Shown here one piece after another: positions 1 through 5,441 of a DNA stretch of 5,441 nucleotides. The notes under the pieces were generated by a model. The model saw nothing but the letters and a program-made list of their open reading frames with translations. It was not told the DNA's origin and searched no databases. The stretch comes from an uncultured Bacillota bacterium. GTDB lineage: Bacteria; Bacillota; Dehalobacteriia; UBA4068. The first letter of the stretch is position 1, and each line of letters begins with the position of its first letter. A program made the position numbers and the translations under genes. The DNA is taken from positions 1 to 5,441 of the forward strand of contig CAKRYM010000109.1 in the NCBI GenBank assembly GCA_934427095.1, given 5' to 3'.

Positions 1-225
1 GGCGCTTTAGGTTGGTATGGAAAGTTGGCCGATTGGGCTGGATTTGGCGCCAAACTCCCCATCAGCAGCTTTGGCAACACCTTAACCAAAGGCGCCATGG
101 AGGGAGCTGCCCAAGGGGGCTTTTGGGGCTTATTCAGCGGTATGCTGACACCAGTATCTACCGGGATCACCGCTGCAGTGGTTTGGGGTTTTTTGGTCGC
201 CCTTTTGTTCCGGCCTAAAGCTTAG
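1..225 (+). CDS. spoVAE: Stage V sporulation protein AE (SpoVAEb type), 3' end only
   Basis: The reading frame is open at the left edge and ends at TAG 223-225, leaving the last 74 residues. SpoVA proteins are inner-membrane components of the channel that moves Ca-dipicolinic acid into the forespore and releases it during germination. The visible part has the SpoVAC/SpoVAEb family pattern: a Gly/Ala-rich stretch, then LPISSFGNTLTKGAMEGA (about residues 20-37 of the fragment), then a final hydrophobic helix (about residues 42-70) ending in LLFRPKA. The FGN-x-L-x-KGAM segment and the short basic ALLFRPK-like tail fit SpoVAE better than SpoVAC, whose tail I recall as different. The start, promoter and upstream spoVA genes are outside the window. 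In Bacillus subtilis this operon is read by forespore sigma-G, but no such promoter can be seen here. SpoVAC remains a less likely alternative. Confidence 0.85.
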   Translation, partial: GALGWYGKLADWAGFGAKLPISSFGNTLTKGAMEGAAQGGFWGLFSGMLTPVSTGITAAVVWGFLVALLFRPKA

Positions 226-235
226 TCCTTAAGCT
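219..235 (+). other. Small inverted repeat over the spoVAE stop codon
   Basis: AGCTTA (219-224) and TAAGCT (230-235) are perfect complements around a five-base loop, so a 6-bp hairpin can form over the spoVAE stop codon. The stem is AT-rich and what follows is CAGGGG rather than a run of T. It therefore does not look like an intrinsic terminator, and I record it only as the sole hairpin-like structure between spoVAE and priA. It may be chance. Confidence 0.3.
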
Positions 236-288
236 CAGGGGAAAAGAACATTGGCTTGTAGATAAAGATAGTATTCTTTGCCGCTAAG

Positions 289-297
289 TGGTATAAT
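289..297 (+). promoter_or_regulatory. Possible extended -10 promoter element upstream of priA
   Basis: TGGTATAAT matches the extended -10 consensus TGnTATAAT exactly. No convincing -35 hexamer lies 16-18 bases upstream (the region reads roughly TAGTAT), which extended -10 promoters can tolerate. Transcription would be expected to start about 7 bases downstream, near 304, which falls inside the priA ribosome binding site at 302-308. If real, it would give a leader of only about 13 bases and disrupt ribosome binding. It may be a chance match, or it may act with an unusual start point. Confidence 0.4.
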
Positions 298-301
298 TAA
301 C

Positions 302-308
302 GGGGAGG
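302..308 (+). promoter_or_regulatory. Ribosome binding site that fixes the priA start
   Basis: GGGGAGG sits 8 bases before ATG 317, an ideal Shine-Dalgarno spacing. The next in-frame ATG at 323 would be 14 bases away, and the upstream in-frame TTG at 278 has no such site before it. This selects 317 as the start of priA. Confidence 0.8.
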
Positions 309-316
309 ATTTACCC

Positions 317-2521
317 ATGACCATGTATGCGGATGTCATCGTGAATCGTAAAAGCCCTGCTTTGGACAGGGTCTTTACATATACCGTGCCAAGAACATTA
401 GAGGGCCGGATTGCCCTAGGGATGCTGGTTACCGCGCCCTTTAACACCCAGGTGTTGGAAGCAGTGGTGGTACGCCTGCATCAAGAGGAGCCGCAGGGGT
501 TTGAAACCAAGGAATTGTTGGCCCCGGTTTTTGATCAACCCTTGTTTAGCCAGGAATTATTAACCTTAGGGGAATGGGTGGCCACTTATTATCATTGTTC
601 TCGTGTGGCAGCTTTCCAAGCCATGCTGCCGGCTGGCATGCGCTTAACCGGCCAGCCAATTTCCCTCTTTTATCGGGAATATGCGCAGGCTTTGCCGATA
701 CCAGCAGGCACAAAATTATCAAAAAAGCGCCGGAGTTTGCTGGACTTTTTGGGTGAAGTGGGAGAAACAGACTTGGGCGCTTTGGCAGCGGCTGGCTTTA
801 GCCGCACTTTCGTCAAAGCCGCGGAAAAGGCGGGCTTGATCCAGCTGGAAAAACGTCGCATCAGTACCACGGAAGAAGAAATTTCTTTGCGCCCTACGGA
901 ATTAAGCCCAGCGCAACAAGGGGTTTATGAACATATTTTACAAGAATGGCAAGGCGAGAACCGTCCCTTTTTGTTGCATGGGGTAACGGGCAGCGGCAAA
1001 ACAGAGATTTATCTGCGCCTAATTGAGCAAATGGCCAAAGCAGGAAAGCAAAGCATTGTCTTGGTGCCGGAAATTGCCCTTTCCACCCAAATGCTGGCTA
1101 TGTTAACCCAACGGCTTCATTATCCCATGGCTTTGCTGCATAGCGGCTTAAAGCTTACGGAACGCCGGCAAATCTGGCAGGATATTGCCCAAGGCCGTAT
1201 TCAAGTGGTGGTAGGAGCACGCTCTGCGGTGTTCGCCCCTTTCCCTGCTTTAGGCTTAATCATCATTGACGAGGAACAGGAAAACAGCTACAAACAGGAT
1301 AGCTCCCCCCGTTTTTCTGCCATTGACGTGGCGTTGCAGCGGGCAAAATTGAGCGGCGCCCATTTGGTGCTGGGCAGCGCCACTCCTTCGGTGGAACGGT
1401 ATTATTGGGCGGAAAAAGGGGAATTTGCCCTGGGCCTTTTGCCGGAACATTATTATCCCGCACCCTTGCCCGAAATCCGTATTGTGGATATGCGGCAGGA
1501 ATTGCGCCTAGGCAATCGACTTATGTTTAGCCGCGCTCTGTTGGACGCCTTGGGGCAGACCTTGGCCCAAGGTGGCCAAAGCATTTTGTTTTTGAACCGC
1601 AGAGGCTATTACCGCCATTTTGCCTGTCGCGATTGCGGGCACACCATCACTTGTCCCCATTGCGCGGTGCCCATGAGTTATCATGAGGTGGATGGCGGGA
1701 AATTGAAGTGCCATTATTGTGATAGGACCCAAGCCCCGCCTCAGGTTTGTCCTGCTTGCGGCTCCAAGCATATTCGGCATTTTGGCGTGGGCACCCAGCG
1801 CGTAGAAGATGAATTGCGCCGGCTGTTTCCCACAGCTAGGATTGCCCGACTGGACCGAGACGTGATGGAAAAACGGGGCGAGCATGAGGCAGTGTATGAG
1901 AATATGCGCGCCGGGAGGATTGATTTTTTAGTAGGCACCCAAATGGTGGCCAAGGGTTTGGATTTTCCCCGGGTAGAGCTGGCGGCAGTGATTGCCGCGG
2001 ATACGATGCTGAATTTGCCGGATTGGCGGGCGCCAGAACGCACCTACCAGCTGATTACGCAGCTAGCTGGACGTTGCGGCCGCCGGCATAAGCAGGGTTT
2101 GGCCCTGATTCAGACCTATGAGCCGGAAGCTTTCCCTATTGTGGCTGCGGCCAATGGGGATTATCAGCAGTTTTATCAGGCAGAATTATTGCAGCGGGAG
2201 CTGCATGGTTATCCGCCCTTTACCCATTTGATCCGCCTTTTGTTTACCGGGGTGGATCAAGGCCAATGTTTGCAGGTGAGTGAAACCTTTGCCCAGCAAT
2301 TGCGCAACGTGCTTTTGCCGGAGGACGAACTTTGCGGCCCAGCAGACGCGCCTTTGGGGAAAATCCGCGATCACTATCGTCGGCAGGTTTTGCTAAAAAC
2401 CGCAGATGCAGTTCGCTTGGGCCGGCAGGTGGAATCCGTCTGGGCAGAAATGACTGGGAACGAAAGAAAAGGGAAAAACGTCCTTTTGTCAATCGATGTA
2501 GACCCAATGAGTATGATGTAG
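317..2521 (+). CDS. priA: Primosomal protein N', replication-restart helicase PriA
   Basis: PriA is an SF2 3'-to-5' DNA helicase that recognises stalled forks and D-loops and starts reloading of the replicative helicase. The product is 734 residues, within the family's usual 730-805. An N-terminal 3'-DNA-binding domain begins YADVIVNRKSPALDRVFTY, followed by a winged-helix region (about 105-190). Helicase lobe 1 carries Walker A GVTGSGKT (222-229, Lys228), GARSAVFAPF, motif II D318-E-E-Q321 and GSATPS (353-358). Inserted in lobe 2 is the zinc-binding region with all eight cysteines: 437, 440, 446, 449, 465, 468, 478 and 481. Lobe 2 continues with GTQMVAKG (540-547) and motif VI QLAGRCGR (582-589). 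A C-terminal domain follows to residue 734. Motif II is usually DEEH and the following YHAR-like loop here reads RFSAI, both departures from better-known PriA proteins; the other motifs are intact, so an active helicase is expected. The gene follows spoVAE by 91 bases and is probably transcribed apart from def. Confidence 0.97.
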   Translation: MTMYADVIVNRKSPALDRVFTYTVPRTLEGRIALGMLVTAPFNTQVLEAVVVRLHQEEPQGFETKELLAPVFDQPLFSQELLTLGEWVATYYHCSRVAAFQAMLPAGMRLTGQPISLFYREYAQALPIPAGTKLSKKRRSLLDFLGEVGETDLGALAAAGFSRTFVKAAEKAGLIQLEKRRISTTEEEISLRPTELSPAQQGVYEHILQEWQGENRPFLLHGVTGSGKTEIYLRLIEQMAKAGKQSIVLVPEIALSTQMLAMLTQRLHYPMALLHSGLKLTERRQIWQDIAQGRIQVVVGARSAVFAPFPALGLIIIDEEQENSYKQDSSPRFSAIDVALQRAKLSGAHLVLGSATPSVERYYWAEKGEFALGLLPEHYYPAPLPEIRIVDMRQELRLGNRLMFSRALLDALGQTLAQGGQSILFLNRRGYYRHFACRDCGHTITCPHCAVPMSYHEVDGGKLKCHYCDRTQAPPQVCPACGSKHIRHFGVGTQRVEDELRRLFPTARIARLDRDVMEKRGEHEAVYENMRAGRIDFLVGTQMVAKGLDFPRVELAAVIAADTMLNLPDWRAPERTYQLITQLAGRCGRRHKQGLALIQTYEPEAFPIVAAANGDYQQFYQAELLQRELHGYPPFTHLIRLLFTGVDQGQCLQVSETFAQQLRNVLLPEDELCGPADAPLGKIRDHYRRQVLLKTADAVRLGRQVESVWAEMTGNERKGKNVLLSIDVDPMSMM

Positions 2522-2551
2522 CCCCTGGCCTGCGCAAAACCAGAGAATAAA

Positions 2552-2580
2552 TTGCAAACCATATCAGAATATGCTATAAT
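2552..2580 (+). promoter_or_regulatory. Sigma-A-type promoter for def-fmt-yugP-rsmB
   Basis: TTGCAA (2552-2557) is a 4/6 match to the -35 consensus. It is separated by exactly 17 bases from a perfect TATAAT (2575-2580) preceded by TG (2572-2573), giving an extended -10. The expected transcription start is near 2587, leaving a leader of about 27 bases that holds the AGGAGG at 2600-2605. This is the best promoter in the window. It lies in the 92-base gap after priA, where I see no terminator hairpin followed by a T-run, so read-through from priA could add to its output. Confidence 0.8.
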
Positions 2581-2613
2581 ACAAATTCAAGATACTGGTA
2601 GGAGGAAGAGAAA

Positions 2614-3072
2614 ATGGCTGAGATTCGTACGATTGTTCAAGAAGGCGATCCTCTGTTGCATCAACCTTGTCAGGAAGTTCGCCGTTTTAATGATACACTG
2701 CATCAGTTGCTGGACGATATGATGCTGACCATGCATGAAGCCAATGGCTGCGGCTTAGCCGCTCCGCAGGTAGGCATTAGCAAACGGGTCATTGTGGTAG
2801 ACGATGGGGAAAATCCCCCAGTGGAAATGGTGAACCCCAAAATTATTAAACGCAGCGGCGCTGAGGTGGATGTAGAATATTGCCTTTCTGTGCCAGGGCG
2901 GGGCGGAAAGGTGATCCGCTCTACGGAAATTACTATTGAAGCTCAGGATAGAAACGGGGAAAAGTTTTTTACTGAGGTAGAAGGTTTTCCGGCGCGGATT
3001 TTCCAGCATGAAATCGATCATTTAGACGGTAAACTTTTTACCGACGTCATGGTAGAAGAAGTCAGAGATTAA
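2614..3072 (+). CDS. def: Peptide deformylase
   Basis: This metalloenzyme (usually Fe2+) hydrolyses the formyl group from N-formylmethionine of nascent proteins at the ribosome exit. The product has 152 residues, a compact type 1 enzyme lacking a long C-terminal helix. Motif 1 is GCGLAAPQVG (45-54). Motif 2 is EYCLS (88-92) with metal ligand Cys90. Motif 3 is QHEIDHLDG (131-139) with ligands His132 and His136 and catalytic Glu133. These positions match the Escherichia coli numbering (Cys90, His132, Glu133, His136). Motif 2 is normally EGCLS; Tyr89 replacing the glycine is unusual, though all catalytic residues are kept. The start is supported by AGGAGG (2600-2605) 8 bases upstream. It is the first gene after the promoter at 2552-2580 and is followed after 21 bases by fmt, whose product makes the group that Def removes. 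Confidence 0.96.
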   Translation: MAEIRTIVQEGDPLLHQPCQEVRRFNDTLHQLLDDMMLTMHEANGCGLAAPQVGISKRVIVVDDGENPPVEMVNPKIIKRSGAEVDVEYCLSVPGRGGKVIRSTEITIEAQDRNGEKFFTEVEGFPARIFQHEIDHLDGKLFTDVMVEEVRD

Positions 3073-3082
3073 GGGGAATTCT

Positions 3083-3089
3083 GGGGGAG
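3083..3089 (+). promoter_or_regulatory. Ribosome binding site of fmt with two candidate starts
   Basis: GGGGGAG lies 4 bases before ATG 3094 and 10 bases before ATG 3100. Neither spacing is ideal, so the site does not settle the start. The longer form (MRMIYMGSPDF) resembles the known N-terminus of Firmicutes Fmt proteins, which have two or three residues before the first beta-strand, so 3094 is kept. Confidence 0.6.
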
Positions 3090-3093
3090 TAGC

Positions 3094-4017
3094 ATGCGTA
3101 TGATCTATATGGGTAGTCCGGATTTTGCCGTACTGCCTTTGGAAAAATTGGTTCAGGCTGGACATGAAATCGTCGCCATTTTTACGCAGCCCGATAAACC
3201 CAGAAACCGGGGAAAGCAGATGCAGCCTACGCCGGTAAAGGCCAAAGGGTTGGAACTGGGCCTTCCCGTTTATGCGCCGGCAAAAATTAACACACCGGAA
3301 CAGGTGGAGCTGATTCGCTCTCTTCAGCCGGAACTGATTGTGGTGGTGGCGTATGGGAAAATCTTGAAAGAGGAGATTTTCTCCCTGCCTCCTTATGGGA
3401 CGGTGAATATTCACGCCTCCTTACTGCCAAAATATCGAGGAGCGGCTCCCATTCATTGGGCAGTCATCAATGGGGAAAAGGAATCCGGCGTCACCATTAT
3501 GTATATTGAAAAAGGGCTGGATAGCGGGGATATGCTCCTCTGGGAAGCTTGTCCCATTGGCCCGGAAGAGGATACTGGCTCCTTGCATGACCGCCTTTCG
3601 CAAATGGGCGCTGATTTAATGATAAAAGCCGTGGACCAATTGGCCGCCGGCACGGTGAAGCCCGTACCGCAAGACCATACGGCTTCTACCTATGCGCCAC
3701 TTTTGACCAAGGAATTAGAACGGATTGATTGGCATATGCCCGCAGAAAAGCTGCATGATTTGATTCGCGGCCTTAGTCCTTGGCCTGGGGCATATACCTT
3801 GTACAAAGGGAAGCGGCTGAAAATATACGAAAGCCGCGTCGTGGCGGAAAAGGGAGAACCAGGACAGCTTTTGCACGTGGAAAAAGACGGCTTTGTCGTG
3901 GCTTGCGGTGAAGGCGCCTTGCATATTCTCTCCCTGCAACCAGAGGGAAAGAGTCGGATGACAGGAGAGGCTTTTGTCCGTGGTTATCCCATTGCCCAAG
4001 GAGAATTTCTAGAATAG
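3094..4017 (+). CDS. fmt: Methionyl-tRNA formyltransferase
   Basis: Fmt transfers a formyl group from 10-formyltetrahydrofolate to Met-tRNA(fMet), producing the bacterial initiator tRNA. The product has 307 residues, close to the usual 310-320. The N-terminal Rossmann-type catalytic domain starts with MGSPDFAV (6-13). It includes the tRNA-contacting loop KPRNRGKQMQPTPVK (35-49) and the signature region from Asn105-x-His107 through SLLPKYRGAAPIHW to GLDSGD with Asp143; Asn, His and Asp are the invariant catalytic triad of the family. The C-terminal tRNA-binding domain follows (about 205-307), with IDW (211-213) and PWPGAYT (229-235). No key residue is missing. ATG 3100 is a possible alternative start. 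The gene lies 21 bases after def and 9 bases before the metallopeptidase gene, which fits one transcript. Confidence 0.97.
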   Translation: MRMIYMGSPDFAVLPLEKLVQAGHEIVAIFTQPDKPRNRGKQMQPTPVKAKGLELGLPVYAPAKINTPEQVELIRSLQPELIVVVAYGKILKEEIFSLPPYGTVNIHASLLPKYRGAAPIHWAVINGEKESGVTIMYIEKGLDSGDMLLWEACPIGPEEDTGSLHDRLSQMGADLMIKAVDQLAAGTVKPVPQDHTASTYAPLLTKELERIDWHMPAEKLHDLIRGLSPWPGAYTLYKGKRLKIYESRVVAEKGEPGQLLHVEKDGFVVACGEGALHILSLQPEGKSRMTGEAFVRGYPIAQGEFLE

Positions 4018-4026
4018 AGGGATGAA

Positions 4027-4707
4027 ATGTTTTATTACGACTGGACCATGGTTTTGTTGCTGCCAGGCATCATCATTACCTTGATTGCCCAGATGAAAAT
4101 CAATTCCACTTATCAAAAATTCAGCAAAGTGGCTTCTCGGGGCGGGGTGCCTGCTTGGCAAGTGGCTAGACGGTTCTTAGACGCTAACGGCCTGCATGAG
4201 GTCAGTGTGCAGCGAGTAGCTGGTAATTTGACCGACCATTATGACCCTAGAGATAAAGTGCTCAGACTTTCGGAATCGGTTTATGATAGCACTTCCGTAG
4301 CAGCTCTGGGGGTTGCTTGCCATGAATGCGGTCATGCCATCCAAGACAGTGAAGCTTATGGCCCTTTGCGTTTCCGTTCTTTTATGGTGCCTGTGGCAAA
4401 TCTTGGGGCAAGAGGCTCATGGATTTTGATTATCCTTGGTATGCTTATGGGAATGATGGGCTTGGTGCAAATCGGTATTATCCTATTTTCTGCGGTTGTC
4501 GTTTTCCAGCTGGTTACTTTACCGGTGGAATTTAATGCGTCTAACCGGGCTTTGGCTGCCTTGGATAGTGGCGGCTATCTAACGGAAACAGAAATGCCCA
4601 TGGCCAGAAAAGTCTTGAGCGCTGCTGCCTTAACTTATGTGGCAGCTGCTTTGACCTCCATTTTGCAATTGTTGCGTTTACTGTTGATTTTTAGGAGGCA
4701 AGAGTAA
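4027..4707 (+). CDS. yugP: Membrane zinc metallopeptidase, YugP family (Zn_peptidase_2)
   Basis: The product has 226 residues, almost the length of Bacillus subtilis YugP (about 225), and belongs to the neutral zinc metallopeptidase family Zn_peptidase_2. The HExxH site is HECGH (99-103), with His99 and His103 as expected zinc ligands and Glu100 as catalytic base; Glu168 in LPVEFNAS is a plausible third ligand. Hydrophobic segments lie at about 6-22, 117-144, 146-165 and 196-222, so the protein should sit in the cytoplasmic membrane with the active site next to it. The segment STYQKFSKVASRGGVPAWQVA after the first helix is typical of the family. Substrates are unknown, and no function in translation has been shown as far as I know. 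The start is supported by AGAGGG (4016-4021) 5 bases upstream. It lies 9 bases after fmt and overlaps rsmB by one base. Confidence 0.92.
   Translation: MFYYDWTMVLLLPGIIITLIAQMKINSTYQKFSKVASRGGVPAWQVARRFLDANGLHEVSVQRVAGNLTDHYDPRDKVLRLSESVYDSTSVAALGVACHECGHAIQDSEAYGPLRFRSFMVPVANLGARGSWILIILGMLMGMMGLVQIGIILFSAVVVFQLVTLPVEFNASNRALAALDSGGYLTETEMPMARKVLSAAALTYVAAALTSILQLLRLLLIFRRQE
4693..4698 (+). promoter_or_regulatory. Ribosome binding site of rsmB inside the yugP 3' end
   Basis: A perfect AGGAGG lies within the last codons of the metallopeptidase gene, 8 bases before ATG 4707. It fixes the rsmB start and, with the TAATG stop/start overlap, suggests translational coupling of the two genes. Confidence 0.8.
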
Positions 4708-5441
4708 TGTCCGCACCGGAAAAAGCCATCCCGGCACGGGAGGCTGCCTATTTGGTGCTTAGGCAGGTGGATGGTGAAAATGCCTATGCCAATCTGGCTT
4801 TAAAAAAATTTTTGGATCAGCATCCTCTTTCCCCGCAGGATTCTCGTTTGACAGCGGAAATCGTTTACGGTGTAGCTAGAATGCGTAATGCCGTGGATTA
4901 TCTTTTGGCGGGGTTACTGACCCGGCCCATGTCCCAATTGATGCCGGAAGCCTTGACCATTCTCCGGCTGAGCCTTTATCAGCTCCACTATCTCAGCAAG
5001 GCGGAGCCTTATGCGGTGGTGGACGAAGGGGTTAAGCTGGCAAAGAAATATACCAATTTGCCCATTTCCAAATTGGTCAACGGTGTACTGCGGAATGATC
5101 TGCGCCGGGGAAAAGAGCAGCGCCTGCCAGGCAAAGACAATATGCGTGCTTATCTCCATACCACATTATCTTATCCCATGTGGTTGGTGGATTTACTGAT
5201 TTCCCGCTATGGTCCCAAGCAAGCGGAAGCGTTTTGCCATTTCCATAATGAACATCACGGCCTTTGGCTAAGAGTGAATACGTTAAAAAATAATCCGGCA
5301 GAATTTTTGCAAGCTTTGGCTGCTGCAGGTATCAGCGGGGAAAAGGCGGGGTTCGCCCCGGAAACCGTGCAGGTTACGGCTGGGGCTAATGCTTTGGTCA
5401 AAAGTTCCCTGCTGAAAGAAGGGCTTTGCACGGTACAGGGC
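4707..5441 (+). CDS. rsmB: 16S rRNA (cytosine-967 C5)-methyltransferase RsmB, 5' part
   Basis: RsmB (Sun/Fmu) uses S-adenosylmethionine to make m5C967 in 16S rRNA, near the P site of the small subunit. The 245 visible residues run without a stop to the window edge; the full protein is usually about 430-450. Residues 8-135 form the NusB-like RNA-binding domain, with AREAAYLVLRQV at 10-21, ETIVYG-like EIVYGVARMR at 51-60, LRLSLYQLHYL at 86-96, and AVVDEGVKLAKKY followed by LVNGVLRN at 103-130. The link to the catalytic part shows LWLRVNTLK (186-194) and, at the edge, KEGLCTVQG (237-245), just where the VQDESS-type segment of the family begins. The methyl-donor motifs and catalytic cysteines lie beyond the window, so activity cannot be judged. 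The ATG overlaps the yugP stop in TAATG. Other NusB-fused m5C methyltransferases are conceivable, but context and domain order favour RsmB. Confidence 0.93.
   Translation, partial: MSAPEKAIPAREAAYLVLRQVDGENAYANLALKKFLDQHPLSPQDSRLTAEIVYGVARMRNAVDYLLAGLLTRPMSQLMPEALTILRLSLYQLHYLSKAEPYAVVDEGVKLAKKYTNLPISKLVNGVLRNDLRRGKEQRLPGKDNMRAYLHTTLSYPMWLVDLLISRYGPKQAEAFCHFHNEHHGLWLRVNTLKNNPAEFLQALAAAGISGEKAGFAPETVQVTAGANALVKSSLLKEGLCTVQG

Noticed and set aside
278..316. In-frame TTG extension of PriA adding 13 residues
   Set aside because: The extension has no ribosome binding site before it, overlaps the TATAAT element, and adds residues not typical of PriA; the strong GGGGAGG at 302-308 points to ATG 317.
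1508..1885. 125-residue reverse-strand open frame inside priA
   Set aside because: It lies wholly opposite the conserved zinc-binding region of PriA, has no recognisable domain, and is explained as a shadow of the coding frame.
2522..2551. Possible terminator after priA (CTGG/CCAG pairing)
   Set aside because: Only four base pairs around an 11-base loop and no T-run follow; too weak to be a terminator.
3022..3414. 130-residue reverse-strand open frame across the def-fmt junction
   Set aside because: It is antisense to two well-supported genes, its sequence resembles no family I know, and no promoter or ribosome site is evident.
3928..3953. Imperfect hairpin in fmt (CTCTCCCT with AGGGAAAGAG)
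   Set aside because: It needs a two-base bulge, has no T-run, and lies within the conserved C-terminal domain coding sequence, so it is not a terminator.
4914..5159. 81-residue reverse-strand open frame within rsmB
   Set aside because: It is opposite the clearly conserved NusB-like domain of RsmB and shows no independent coding signal.
1..5441. Mobile element, CRISPR array, toxin-antitoxin or defence system
   Set aside because: No direct repeats, transposase, short paired small genes or anomalous composition were seen; the window is filled by six housekeeping or sporulation genes in a familiar order.

Overview
The window reads as a chromosomal stretch from a spore-forming member of the Firmicutes (Bacillota). 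The basis is a SpoVA-type sporulation protein at the left edge, strong AGGAGG-type ribosome binding sites, and the order priA-def-fmt-yugP-rsmB, which recurs in Clostridia and Negativicutes. Base composition looks fairly balanced, higher than in typical low-GC clostridia. A spore-forming Negativicutes or Peptococcaceae-like lineage is possible, but this is only an inference.

All six genes lie on the + strand. From left to right: the 3' end of spoVAE (spoVAEb) at 1-225; a 91-base gap with an extended -10 element and a strong ribosome binding site; priA, the replication-restart helicase, at 317-2521; a 92-base gap with a well-formed sigma-A-type promoter; def, peptide deformylase, at 2614-3072; fmt, methionyl-tRNA formyltransferase, at 3094-4017; a yugP-like membrane zinc metallopeptidase at 4027-4707; and the 5' part of rsmB, the 16S rRNA m5C967 methyltransferase, from 4707 to beyond the right edge. 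There is no gene-free stretch longer than about 92 bases, and I found no tRNA, rRNA, CRISPR array, insertion sequence or phage remnant.

def, fmt, yugP and rsmB form a tight unit (gaps of 21 and 9 bases, then a one-base stop/start overlap) and are probably co-transcribed from the promoter at 2552-2580, with possible read-through from priA because no intrinsic terminator separates them. Fmt formylates initiator Met-tRNA and Def removes the formyl group from new proteins; RsmB modifies the small ribosomal subunit near the P site. The theme is therefore translation initiation, with a DNA-restart helicase upstream and a membrane protease of unknown role inside the cluster.

I found no undescribed system here. 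The most interesting points are small departures from family motifs: DEEQ instead of DEEH and an altered following loop in PriA, EYCLS instead of EGCLS in Def, and a predicted promoter that nearly collides with the priA ribosome binding site.
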